From JBLIRR01 sp049472395 (GTDB taxonomy: Bacteria > SZUA-182 > DTGQ01 > JBLIRR01): a stretch of DNA of 64,000 nucleotides. The notes beneath the pieces are model-generated. The model did no database searches and was not told where the DNA came from. It saw only the letters and a program-made list of their open reading frames with translations. This document shows, piece by piece, positions 15,652 through 24,245 of this stretch; the first letter of the stretch is position 1; the number at the start of each line of letters is the position of its first letter. Position numbers and translations under genes: made by a program. The stretch covers positions 1 through 64,000 of the forward strand of contig JBLIRR010000008.1 in NCBI GenBank assembly GCA_049472395.1, written 5' to 3'.

Positions 15652-17079
15652 ATGTCTAAGAGAAAAATTTTAATAGTTGATGATGATAAGAGTATTCATG
15701 AGACTTTGAACCTGTTTTTTGATTTTGACAAATATGAGCTAATAGATGTCTATCGTGGCATAGAAGCTATCCAAGAGACAAAGGAGAATAGGCCGGATAT
15801 AGTATTGCTTGATATATATATGCCCGGTATCGATGGTCTTGAGACATTGAAACAGATAAAAAAGATAGATCCCAAATTACCGGTAGTTATTATGACAGCC
15901 TATGCCAGAGCCCCCGAGATTGCCAAAATAGCATATGAGAATGATTGTTTCCAGATTGTATTAAAACCATTTCATCTTAATGAAATATTAGCTGTCATCG
16001 AAAATGCTCTTGATGACAGGCAAATACGTCCTCTGAAAGATGAGGAGGATGATGGAACCAATATTTTTTATCCACCACCTTCGGATATTCCTATTATTGG
16101 TCACAGTAAAGAGTTGATGAAAATATTTCTCGTGATGGCGCGAGTCATGGATACGGATGCTGTTGTTCTGATTTATGGGGATACAGGGACAGGGAAGGAG
16201 TTGATTGCCCGACGTCTTCATTATAGCAGTAAACGACATGATAAACCATTCGTGGAGGTAAACTGCGCTGCCATACCATCAACTCTTCTTGAAAGCGAAC
16301 TGTTTGGCCATGAAAAAGGCTCTTTCACAGATGCTACTGATCGAAAAAAGGGCAAGTTTGAGCATGCAAGTGAAGGTACCATTTTCTTGGATGAAATAGG
16401 AGATATGAACCTTGATCTTCAGGCTAAGATTCTAAGAGTGCTTCAAAATAAAACATTTACACGAATTGGGGGAGACGAGCTTATCAGAACAAATACAAGA
16501 ATCATTGCCGCGACAAATAAAGATTTAGAAACAGAGGTTCTTAAAGGAAATTTTCGGGGAGATTTGTTTTATCGATTAAAGGTTGTGCCAATTCGCTTAC
16601 CCTCATTGAAAGAGAGAAAGGATGATATAAAGGATTTGATACGTCATTTTCTTGTGAAATATAGCCAATTATTTAAAAAGAATACATTCGATATCTCTCC
16701 TGCGGCTGAGCAAATAATGATGAATTATGATTGGCCGGGAAATATAAGAGAGCTTGAGAATACAATACAACACGCAGTCATTATGGCACCAGGGCGTTGT
16801 CTGCAGGCTGAGCACTTACCAGAGGAAATATTTAATAACGTTCATAAAAATAGAGCAAAAAAAGAAGAACATGAAAGCACTGTGAGTAATGATCCTAATT
16901 CAATAACGTTTCCTCTCGGGATTCTTTTAGAGAATATAAAAGAAGAGTATATATACGCAAGTTGTATGAGGTTTGGCGGCAACCAGACCAAGACAGCTGA
17001 AAAATTAGGCATTCACCGCAATACTGTTAACCGAATACTAAAAAAGAAGAATAAAAAGAAGGAGCGGGATGCCGAATAG
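15652..17079 (+). CDS. NtrC-type sigma-54-dependent response regulator
   Basis: 475 residues with the classical three-domain layout. The receiver domain has the phosphoacceptor D54 (VLLDIYMPG) and K105. The AAA+ domain has Walker A GDTGTGKE (176-183), the sigma-54 contact loop GSFTDA (223-228) in place of GAFTGA, and Walker B GTIFLDEIGD; R-finger region DLFYRLKVVPIRLP follows. A Fis-type helix-turn-helix (QTKTAEKLGIHRNTVNRILKKK) ends the protein. The core Phe-Thr of the contact loop is kept and Asp at the fifth position is known in active relatives. It should activate sigma-54 promoters when phosphorylated; the kinase is not encoded next to it. A candidate input is the sensor-like gene just upstream. 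Confidence 0.9.
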   Translation: MSKRKILIVDDDKSIHETLNLFFDFDKYELIDVYRGIEAIQETKENRPDIVLLDIYMPGIDGLETLKQIKKIDPKLPVVIMTAYARAPEIAKIAYENDCFQIVLKPFHLNEILAVIENALDDRQIRPLKDEEDDGTNIFYPPPSDIPIIGHSKELMKIFLVMARVMDTDAVVLIYGDTGTGKELIARRLHYSSKRHDKPFVEVNCAAIPSTLLESELFGHEKGSFTDATDRKKGKFEHASEGTIFLDEIGDMNLDLQAKILRVLQNKTFTRIGGDELIRTNTRIIAATNKDLETEVLKGNFRGDLFYRLKVVPIRLPSLKERKDDIKDLIRHFLVKYSQLFKKNTFDISPAAEQIMMNYDWPGNIRELENTIQHAVIMAPGRCLQAEHLPEEIFNNVHKNRAKKEEHESTVSNDPNSITFPLGILLENIKEEYIYASCMRFGGNQTKTAEKLGIHRNTVNRILKKKNKKKERDAE

Positions 17080-17118
17080 ATTGACATTTCCGCTTTTTAG
17101 TGCTAATATAAAAAATAT

Positions 17119-17206
17119 AGAAGGTAGGCACAACAGGACACGTGGTTTCCGATTATTTATGGTAAGCCAAGGATGAAAGTGACCAGTTTGTCCTGACCTA
17201 CCTTCT
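17119..17206. other. Large structured inverted repeat between convergent genes
   Basis: AGAAGGTAGG (17119-17128) and CAGGACA (17134-17140) pair with TGTCCTG (17189-17195) and CCTACCTTCT (17197-17206), with an internal bulge. The 48-base apex contains a further weak pairing (TGGTTTCC with GGTAAGCCA). No long T run follows, so it is not a standard terminator, though it lies where one is expected. It could be a structured RNA. Confidence 0.5.
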
Positions 17207-17228
17207 CCTTAAATAATCTCCCTGCTGA

Positions 17229-19859
17229 TTAAATTATTTGATTTCGGGTCTGGACAATATAAAAGCTATCATTGGAATAAATACCTTCAATGTCTTGGGG
17301 GGATTCCATAATATCTTCAATCTCTTCTGCTATTCTCACTATTGCGGTAAATATGCTATGTTGAAAATCCTTGTTCCAAAAGAGTTTTTCTTGATCATAT
17401 TCGACAAATGTATGTATTGGCTTATGTAAAAAATAGCTATCATACAATCCCGCGCCGGTGAAATCAGATAAATCTTCATCATTTGAATCAGACCTGATAA
17501 TAAGGGATGTATCCTTGTCAGGATTGAAATAGGCAATATTCTTAGAAGGATATGAGACAATAGTATGGGTATGTTCTTTTTTAGTTGAGATAACACAGAG
17601 GGGTGATCCCGGCGAATTACTGGCTAATGTTTCACCTAAACCGACTACGATCTCAGTGATTATTTCATTATTATTATTTGTAATAGGATTATGAGTGTGA
17701 ATAATAAAGGAGTAATCAGCAGGTATTACATTTTGTATCAAAACTCCCATACGGATGCGAGCGCTCTTGATATTTCTCGAAAGGCGGCTTAAATATGACC
17801 TTTCATTCCACACCGATCCCCAGACCTTTTTAATATTAAGAAAAATAGAATCCTCAATTGATTGTGACCACCTATCAAGAATGCCCTCCTGTAATATTTT
17901 TTGTTTAATAAAGTGAGCACTATCAGGTGGTATAATAAGTTTATATATTAATTCTTTTATATCGAAAAGGAGTGATGAGTCTTTTATATAATCGTACGAT
18001 AATTTTGACAGCAATTTCTCATAGAGAATACTGGAGTCGATATTGGAATGCAGGGTGTGTTGAAAAACCTCAGGCGGTATCGATACAGAGGGTGGTATTT
18101 TAATAAAATCTGATATCTTTTTCTTTATATTCTGCAGATTACTTGATTTAGAACCACATTTTATGCTGCATGGTATTTTTATATTTTTGGCTTTTATGTC
18201 ATTCGGCAGGAACATATTCTCATTATAATGAATAATATCATTATCGATAGAAATACATAATACTTTCCCTTCATATGACTTAATTTTCTCAAATTGATCA
18301 GGGTCATAACATGTAGCCAAGATAATATTTAAATTTCTGCACCGAATTGAAATATGAGATAATATATCAACATCATCCCTTGTTAAGAGTGCGGCAACAT
18401 TATCTGGAATATCCTCTATGCCCTGTATTGTATTAACAAGCATTATATGAGGCTTTTCCAACTTTTCACCTTGCATTGAAAGCAGGGAATCAATAGGCTT
18501 AATAGTCCCTGTTGCGCTTCGACTGCCATGACTAATTAATTTCCAATGGCTAATATTGCCAATTTTGCGGATAATCGGGGATAGTGTATCGATAAGTTTG
18601 GCGAGGGAAAATGTATTCTGACTCCGGATAACCTCTTCTGCAAAATTTATTTGATAAGACTTATCTATAGTGCATGACTCGCCCAGTATCTGTGCTCTCG
18701 GTTGGATAAGCCTAAATAAATGATCCATATGGGAATTAATGATTGATTGTATGTTGGTCAATGCAGCAAAAACCTGCAAGGCCCATTCATGCGACCACTT
18801 ATCCCAGGCAGGGACATCTTTTATCCGTTTCCACAGATCAACGCATAGGCCGATTTTTTTATCGTCATAGGAGAGCTGAATATTTTGTAAGCTTAAAAAA
18901 ATCAAGGCAATAATGTCATCTTCGCTCAATGTGCAGAGCTTAATCTTTTCTATGCTCGTTTTAAACATATTATCAAGCGCTGCATCTATCATAAGCGGAT
19001 CGCGCGGACAATGGCCGTTCAAATAATTCTTTAATTGCAGCCGACAATCGATAATTTTCCCCGGCACCCACCAAGCACCAAAATTATTCTTGATCTCTTC
19101 TAACATAAAAAATAAATTTTGATCTAATTGCCATCGCGACATTTCCAACAAATAGTGGAAATTGTTCAAGCCCCCATGGATTTGTTTCAGAATCCAGAGT
19201 AAATGTTTTAAATCAGGCAGTAATTGTGGCATATATCGAGGTGGATCTGTCAATGGCCGAGGCATATTCCGCAAGAAATCGACGGATATTTCCCCTCGTT
19301 CCCATAGTGTTTTATAAAAGAGGTCAAGAGAATTTGTTTCTTGATAACAGATATATGCTTCACAAATGGTAATATCTTCAGGAGTACAGTTGCTATGCAG
19401 TTTTTGGTGCCATTGTTCCAAAAAGGGATCATCAATACCAGGACGATGTCCCTCCCTGATACCATGACGTCTCATTACATCCAATATAAATAATCGAAGC
19501 TCATCTCCATTTCCACCGCCCCGAGGAACAAAGTTCAATATATTTCTAATACATATGCGCTTCAATGACTGGTCTCTTTCCTCATTTATATAGGTATTCG
19601 TATATGCTGTTGCTGATGCCATAGATAGTATATTCTGCAGGTGGGCTATGTCCTTTGTCTGATAATTATGCCTCATGTGCAGTTTTATATCTTTAATTGA
19701 AAATAATCTTAGATAGACAAAAACCCAGGCGAGTGTATCAATGTCAATAGTTGGGCTATTGAGTATATTATAACAAATAGAATAATGTTCTATTAATGAA
19801 TCGGTTTTTATTAATAGTTTCTTTATTTGATGATTCGTTAAATTAAAAGAGCTATCCAT
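17229..19859 (-). CDS. Alpha-glucan water dikinase homologue, short form without CBM45
   Basis: 876 residues resembling the catalytic part of plant glucan water dikinase (GWD, R1). The GWD family transfers the beta-phosphate of ATP through a phosphohistidine to glucosyl residues of starch or glycogen, giving AMP and Pi. The phosphohistidine domain is intact: LTRDDVDILSHISIRCRN with H502, followed by ATC. Family landmarks before it are VPRGGGNGDELRLFILDVMR and DDPFLEQWHQKLHSNCTPEDI (about 111-163). The C-terminal ATP-grasp domain has LIIRSDSNDEDLSDFTGAGL and QDIEGIYSNDSFYIVQTRNQ. No carbohydrate-binding domain precedes the catalytic part. It starts 5 bp after a 4Fe-4S membrane protein gene, so the two form an operon. 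A larger paralogue is at 45,418-48,963. Confidence 0.85.
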   Translation of the reverse strand: MDSSFNLTNHQIKKLLIKTDSLIEHYSICYNILNSPTIDIDTLAWVFVYLRLFSIKDIKLHMRHNYQTKDIAHLQNILSMASATAYTNTYINEERDQSLKRICIRNILNFVPRGGGNGDELRLFILDVMRRHGIREGHRPGIDDPFLEQWHQKLHSNCTPEDITICEAYICYQETNSLDLFYKTLWERGEISVDFLRNMPRPLTDPPRYMPQLLPDLKHLLWILKQIHGGLNNFHYLLEMSRWQLDQNLFFMLEEIKNNFGAWWVPGKIIDCRLQLKNYLNGHCPRDPLMIDAALDNMFKTSIEKIKLCTLSEDDIIALIFLSLQNIQLSYDDKKIGLCVDLWKRIKDVPAWDKWSHEWALQVFAALTNIQSIINSHMDHLFRLIQPRAQILGESCTIDKSYQINFAEEVIRSQNTFSLAKLIDTLSPIIRKIGNISHWKLISHGSRSATGTIKPIDSLLSMQGEKLEKPHIMLVNTIQGIEDIPDNVAALLTRDDVDILSHISIRCRNLNIILATCYDPDQFEKIKSYEGKVLCISIDNDIIHYNENMFLPNDIKAKNIKIPCSIKCGSKSSNLQNIKKKISDFIKIPPSVSIPPEVFQHTLHSNIDSSILYEKLLSKLSYDYIKDSSLLFDIKELIYKLIIPPDSAHFIKQKILQEGILDRWSQSIEDSIFLNIKKVWGSVWNERSYLSRLSRNIKSARIRMGVLIQNVIPADYSFIIHTHNPITNNNNEIITEIVVGLGETLASNSPGSPLCVISTKKEHTHTIVSYPSKNIAYFNPDKDTSLIIRSDSNDEDLSDFTGAGLYDSYFLHKPIHTFVEYDQEKLFWNKDFQHSIFTAIVRIAEEIEDIMESPQDIEGIYSNDSFYIVQTRNQII

Positions 19860-19864
19860 GGCAT

Positions 19865-20527
19865 TTACTTATTCTTTTTATTAAAATATAAGGCGTTGTG
19901 TGGACAATTAACAACGCAATTAGCGCATCTAATGCAATCTTCACTATTGACTGTTCCCCTCTCCTTAGCAAGACCGGGATAGGTTTCAATAGGACAAACC
20001 TTTAGACATACTCCACATTGTGTGCATTTTTCCATGATATTGAGCAAATAACTTTTTTTACCGATCATCCCTTGCACGGTCCCCATAGGGCAGAATCTAC
20101 ACCAGGACCGTGGCTTAAAAATAATCCCGATAATAATAGCACCACTCATTGCTATTATCCACATCCTGCTTAACACAATACCGGTTTTTAGTGGGTCTAC
20201 TCCTGCCCACACTAATCGTGAGACAAAAAAACATATCAGCAGCATGAACATTATCCATCTAAACCATGTTTTCTTGAAGAGGGCGGGAATATCTTTTTTT
20301 AAACTGATGGCGGAAAGTATACGTTCATAAAATGAGCCCATTGGGCAGAACCACCCACAATAGAGTCGGCCTTTAAATATGGATAAAAGTATAAAGAAAA
20401 TTATGAGCCCTCCTACGATAAATCCCAAATAGGGCCAGAAATAACCTCCAATAATAACGACAGGGAGCACAGGAATTGTTATCCACTGGATCAGTCTTCG
20501 TTGTACTTTTTCGTTATACTTTTTCAC
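19865..20527 (-). CDS. NapH/CcoG-like 4Fe-4S membrane protein
   Basis: 220 residues with four or five membrane helices, two cytoplasmic Cys-Pro motifs (CGWFCP with C57 and C61; CRFCP with C143 and C146) and two C-terminal 4Fe-4S ferredoxin clusters (C168, C171, C174, C178 and C198, C201, C204, C208). Proteins of this NapH/YccM/CcoG type pass electrons from the quinone pool to periplasmic or cytoplasmic acceptors. No nitrate reductase, copper or oxidase genes are nearby. It is the first gene of a two-gene unit with a glucan water dikinase, an unexpected pairing whose meaning is unclear. Confidence 0.8.
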   Translation of the reverse strand: MKKYNEKVQRRLIQWITIPVLPVVIIGGYFWPYLGFIVGGLIIFFILLSIFKGRLYCGWFCPMGSFYERILSAISLKKDIPALFKKTWFRWIMFMLLICFFVSRLVWAGVDPLKTGIVLSRMWIIAMSGAIIIGIIFKPRSWCRFCPMGTVQGMIGKKSYLLNIMEKCTQCGVCLKVCPIETYPGLAKERGTVNSEDCIRCANCVVNCPHNALYFNKKNK

Positions 20528-20650
20528 AGAATAAAAATATGCTCTCCTTCTTGAGCTACGAGTCTAAGGCATTGATAAGAATAATCCCTTTATCATATAA
20601 AAATTTAATATATCACTATATCACAAAAAAAAATAATACGCCATAATGAA

Positions 20651-20670
20651 TTCAGCAATTATGTTTTGAC
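20651..20670. repeat. Copy of the dispersed GCAATTCTCATTTTG motif
   Basis: TTCAGCAATTATGTTTTGAC resembles the ends of the palindromic elements at 30,616-30,699 and 36,769-36,859. It lies in the spacer upstream of the 4Fe-4S protein gene. Confidence 0.35.
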
Positions 20671-20733
20671 ATATTTCATGGGGCGGGCTCATAACATGAC
20701 TTATATATATTGTGTGTGGCTTATTACAAAAGG

Positions 20734-22998
20734 TCAATCAGCCGAGGGGGATGTGAGATGCATGAGGGCATAATATGCATTCACTTTACCTGCCCCATAA
20801 TATTGATCCAATCCCTCGGTCCCCAAATCAATGGCGCTCTCTTCTAATATCTCCTTAATTTGCAAGGGGGTCAACTTTTCAGGACTTTGCTCAATAATTA
20901 AGGCTGCTATTGCAGACACCAAAGCACATGCAGTAGAAGTGCCCTCTTCAAAATAATAATGAAATTTGGTAAAATCACTACCATTATGCCTTTGCTGCAA
21001 TATACCATCTGCCCATCCATCAAGGTTTTGATCTTCGGTTACGTTACCTCCTGGCGCACATACATCAATGGCTTGCCCATAGTTTGCATAAGGTGCAAGA
21101 GTATCATTATATTGAAGGGCGGTTACCGATATGACATTGTCATATGAGGCTGGATATTCTAAAATGCTTGAAGCTCTATTGCCAGCAGAGCTAATCACCA
21201 CAACGCCATTTTCATGTGCATAGTTTATTGCATCTTGCTCAGTCATTGAGATCCCTCTACCGCCGAAGCTTAAATTGATTATATCAGCTCCTTCATTGAC
21301 CGCATAGTAGATCCCATCAACTTCATCCGCTATTGAAATAAAGCCATTCGCATCCATAATTTTTACCAGCATAATTGTTGCTCCATAAGCAAGCCCTGAT
21401 ACTCCCGTCGCATTGTTTGTGCTCTGAGCTATACATCCGGCTATGTGTGTGCCATGTGAATTATCGTCATCTGGGTAAGGGTCATCATTCACAAAATCTT
21501 GTCCTGGAATAATGAGTGTGTCTTTAAGATCCGGGGCATAGGCATATGTTCCCTCCTCATCATTCCGATAAGCTGCACCAGAATCAAGCAAAGCAATAAC
21601 GACACCGGAGCCGTCCGCAATATCCCACGCTAAATCCGCGGATAATGAGCGCAGATGCCACTGATAAGCATAATATATATCATCAGGAATGAGATGAGCA
21701 TCTCTTTGATAATTTGGTTCAGCACGCATGATTACTGATTCTTGTTCATAGCGATCAATCATCTCCTCAGCTGTCATTCCCTGTGGTATGAGAACTTTAT
21801 AAAAGCCACCATAGGGACTCATCTCTACTATGGATACTCCAAGTTGTTTATTTATGCTGTTTATCTGGTCCTGATTAACCGAAGGATCAAATTTAATAAG
21901 TAATTCGTTCGTATAGTGTTGTGGATATTGATTCGCATATTTATGGATCACAGGAGTTGATATTTTAATGTTGGCAGTAGTTTGCCCTTTCATAAGCGGA
22001 TTAACCTGTTCATTGCCAAATTGAGAATAAATTCCAGAGGAAGAAGTATGCATGACCGAACTGTTTGAGGTGTTCCAATAGGGAATAGAATTCTTATAGG
22101 ACATGATATTTGTATTCTGAGAAGCATTCATAGTGCCCTTCATGGAAGAGGAGGTAAATTGCGACACCAATGATGAGGATGCTAGATTATTGCCATGAGT
22201 CATTATGGAGTTGTTATGAGAGAGCATTGAGCCATTGTAGGTTGAAAAGTTCACGCCAGAGCTACCCATATTGTTATTATTTGTCATATATGAGGTATTT
22301 CCATGGGAACCTGCACTCTGATAGGAGGGAAGGGTGGAGGAAAGGTTCATAGTAGGGAGTGAATACACATAAGAGCCCATGCCAGAGCTGCTTATATTGT
22401 TATTATTTGACATATATGAGGTATTCCTATAGGAACCTGCACTCTGATAGGAGGGAAGGGTGGAAGGAAGGTTCATAGTAGGGAGTGAATACACATAAGA
22501 GCCTATGCCAGATCTGCTTATATTGTTGTTATTTGTCATATATGAAGTATTCCTATAGGAACCTGAATCCTGATAGCTGGGAAGGTAAGAGGGAAGGTTC
22601 ATAGTAGGGGGTGAATAAATACGAGCATTTGTACTGTTTCCGGAACCAGCAGCAATGGATTGCGAGTATGCGGGTGATGCAGTAATATTTGGAGTAATCA
22701 CAGGGATATTTCTTATTTGTGTCATATTGGGAGCAGCAAGAGTCTGAGCCTGAGTGTGCACGAGTTGTGTTTCCTGCGCGTAATAAGGTGAAGTTGTCTG
22801 ATAATTGTAAGATGCACTAAGTGAAACAGCCGCAATATTTGGCGGATATACTCTACTTTGAGCAACCGAGATATGATAATTATTGTTCGCAGAAGTTCCG
22901 CCGCCGCCGCCACCACCAGCGCCTGCAAAGCTCAGTTTTGAGAAAAAGAATGCTAAAATTAATAGATACAAGAGGCTATTCCTCATATTTTTCCACAT
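20734..22998 (-). CDS. Secreted subtilisin-family (S8) serine protease with repeat region
   Basis: 754 residues. After a signal peptide (to about residue 25) comes a Gly run and a 300-residue Ser/Asn/Tyr-rich region containing three 42-residue repeats (about 128-250, each with PTMNLPS.LPSYQ and NTSYM.NNNN). Residues about 360-435 look like a fervidolysin-type pro-domain (ELLIKFDPSVNQDQINSINKQ). The S8 catalytic domain fills 440-750 with D472 (VIALLDSGA), H515 (NSHGTHIAG), oxyanion N607 (ISSAGN) and S688 (EEGTSTACALVS). The usual GTSMAxP serine box is changed to GTSTACAL, without the Pro. It is exported and probably processed; the repeat region may anchor or space it at the surface. It may mature the neighbouring low-complexity surface proteins, which is inference. 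Confidence 0.9.
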   Translation of the reverse strand: MWKNMRNSLLYLLILAFFFSKLSFAGAGGGGGGGTSANNNYHISVAQSRVYPPNIAAVSLSASYNYQTTSPYYAQETQLVHTQAQTLAAPNMTQIRNIPVITPNITASPAYSQSIAAGSGNSTNARIYSPPTMNLPSYLPSYQDSGSYRNTSYMTNNNNISRSGIGSYVYSLPTMNLPSTLPSYQSAGSYRNTSYMSNNNNISSSGMGSYVYSLPTMNLSSTLPSYQSAGSHGNTSYMTNNNNMGSSGVNFSTYNGSMLSHNNSIMTHGNNLASSSLVSQFTSSSMKGTMNASQNTNIMSYKNSIPYWNTSNSSVMHTSSSGIYSQFGNEQVNPLMKGQTTANIKISTPVIHKYANQYPQHYTNELLIKFDPSVNQDQINSINKQLGVSIVEMSPYGGFYKVLIPQGMTAEEMIDRYEQESVIMRAEPNYQRDAHLIPDDIYYAYQWHLRSLSADLAWDIADGSGVVIALLDSGAAYRNDEEGTYAYAPDLKDTLIIPGQDFVNDDPYPDDDNSHGTHIAGCIAQSTNNATGVSGLAYGATIMLVKIMDANGFISIADEVDGIYYAVNEGADIINLSFGGRGISMTEQDAINYAHENGVVVISSAGNRASSILEYPASYDNVISVTALQYNDTLAPYANYGQAIDVCAPGGNVTEDQNLDGWADGILQQRHNGSDFTKFHYYFEEGTSTACALVSAIAALIIEQSPEKLTPLQIKEILEESAIDLGTEGLDQYYGAGKVNAYYALMHLTSPSAD
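22250..22630 (-). repeat. Three 126-bp in-frame tandem repeats in the subtilase gene
   Basis: The string AGTAGGGAGTGAATACACAT starts at 22351 and 22477 and recurs in changed form at 22603, exactly 126 bp apart each time. Each unit encodes 42 residues. The high DNA identity between the first two units indicates recent duplication. Confidence 0.8.
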
Positions 22999-23123
22999 TA
23001 TTCAAACCTCCTTGTTAAATATCATAAGTTCTATACAATATTCTATTTTACTTCAAAATTTGATATTTTTCAATTCATTTAATTTCTTTCTACAGATAAA
23101 CATATAAATAATAATTATAAGAT

Positions 23124-23843
23124 TTATACTATTTCTTTAAGTCTAAGAGCATTTTTTACTGCATATGCCTCATGGTCATTGTTAAAATATACGAGCACTG
23201 TTGTTACTTTATCCGCAATGACATGGAGCCTGTCTTTCCACCACAAAAGATCCTCCTCAGTATAATTATAGTTATACCATCCTTGTATTCCATGAAAGCG
23301 AATATAAGCGAAATCAGTTGTCGTGGTTAAATTACACGGAAGTTTAGGAGCGCTCATACTGCAATGAGCCATCTTATAATGCTCAAGCAAGTTAAATGTG
23401 TTATCCTGTAACCATGAGGGATGGCGAAATTCAAAGGTATGCCGGAATGTGGAAGGAAGCTGGGAAATAAATTCTTTCAACAAGACAAGATCGCATGTGA
23501 GGGCAGGGGGAAGTTGCCAGAGAATACATAACACCTTTTCTCTCATCAAATTGACTCTTGAAATAAGAGCCTCAAGAGGCTGAGTAATATTTTTGAGCTT
23601 ATTAAAGTGGGTAATTTTTCGGCTTCCTTTAATCACAAATCTGAAGTCAGGAGGAGTTTTTTTGATCCATCCGGTTATTATGCCTTTATATGGAAGTCTA
23701 TAGAATGTAACATTTATCTCAACTGTAGAAAAGAATTGGGCATAATAGCTTAGCCAATCTCTTTGTGTTAACTGTGTGGGATAAAATCTTCCCCGCCAAT
23801 GCTCATAGAACCAGCCAGAGGTTCCAATATACCATTTTCTCAT
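23124..23843 (-). CDS. DUF72 family protein
   Basis: 239 residues matching DUF72 (YecE-like), a TIM-barrel family of unknown function. Landmarks are the start YIGTSGWFYEHWRGRFYP, VEINVTFYRLP, FRFVIKGSRKITH, the ILWQLPP segment and the late TDFAYIRFHGIQGWYNYNY and YFNNDHEAYAVKNA. The length is normal for the family. It is a single-gene unit with no informative neighbours. Confidence 0.85.
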   Translation of the reverse strand: MRKWYIGTSGWFYEHWRGRFYPTQLTQRDWLSYYAQFFSTVEINVTFYRLPYKGIITGWIKKTPPDFRFVIKGSRKITHFNKLKNITQPLEALISRVNLMREKVLCILWQLPPALTCDLVLLKEFISQLPSTFRHTFEFRHPSWLQDNTFNLLEHYKMAHCSMSAPKLPCNLTTTTDFAYIRFHGIQGWYNYNYTEEDLLWWKDRLHVIADKVTTVLVYFNNDHEAYAVKNALRLKEIV

Positions 23844-24002
23844 ATATTTAATATACTCTAATTATACGATCCTCACTATATATCAGCAATTAATTTTGGA
23901 CAAGTAGCATGGTATTTTTTTTGCAGTCCTCTAGTCCCATAGGATTAAGATACTATGATTTTAATGGTAAAAGAGAGTGAGATCAGAAAGTACGGGTAGA
24001 CG

Positions 24003-24170
24003 ATGGAACAATACATAATTGATGGGATTTACCTTTTGTGTGGAATATTATTGCACTTTATTGCAAACAGAAGAGGAGGCAATAGTGCCAATAGAGTATT
24101 TTGGACTGCAATGGGATTCTATTTCGGACCATTTGCCTTGCCATTTATTATATTCGTTAAGAAAAAATAG
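24003..24170 (+). CDS. 55-residue membrane protein, unknown
   Basis: The frame starts ATGGAACAATAC and encodes a protein with two hydrophobic segments flanking a basic loop (IANRRGGNSANRVFW) and ending GFYFGPFALPFIIFVKKK. The compact two-segment layout with Lys tail looks like a genuine small membrane protein. It is in a different frame from a longer, less likely reading frame at 24019-24249. No family named; it precedes the pyruvate kinase promoter. Confidence 0.45.
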   Translation: MEQYIIDGIYLLCGILLHFIANRRGGNSANRVFWTAMGFYFGPFALPFIIFVKKK

Positions 24171-24184
24171 GAAATTGCTCTGCG

Positions 24185-24213
24185 TTGAAAAAAAAAATGG
24201 TTCATGTTATAAA
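24185..24213 (+). promoter_or_regulatory. Promoter of the pyk-pfk operon
   Basis: TTGAAA (24185-24190), 17-bp spacer, and extended -10 TGTTATAAA (24205-24213). Transcription would start near 24220, which favours translation from the ATG at 24246 over the upstream ATG at 24222. Confidence 0.6.
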
Positions 24214-24245
24214 AGAGTCAAATGTGCCATAACTTTTATGACAAT

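Noticed and set aside
24222..24245. Upstream start for pyruvate kinase at 24222
   Set aside because: It lies almost at the predicted transcription start, and the eight added residues do not fit the family.
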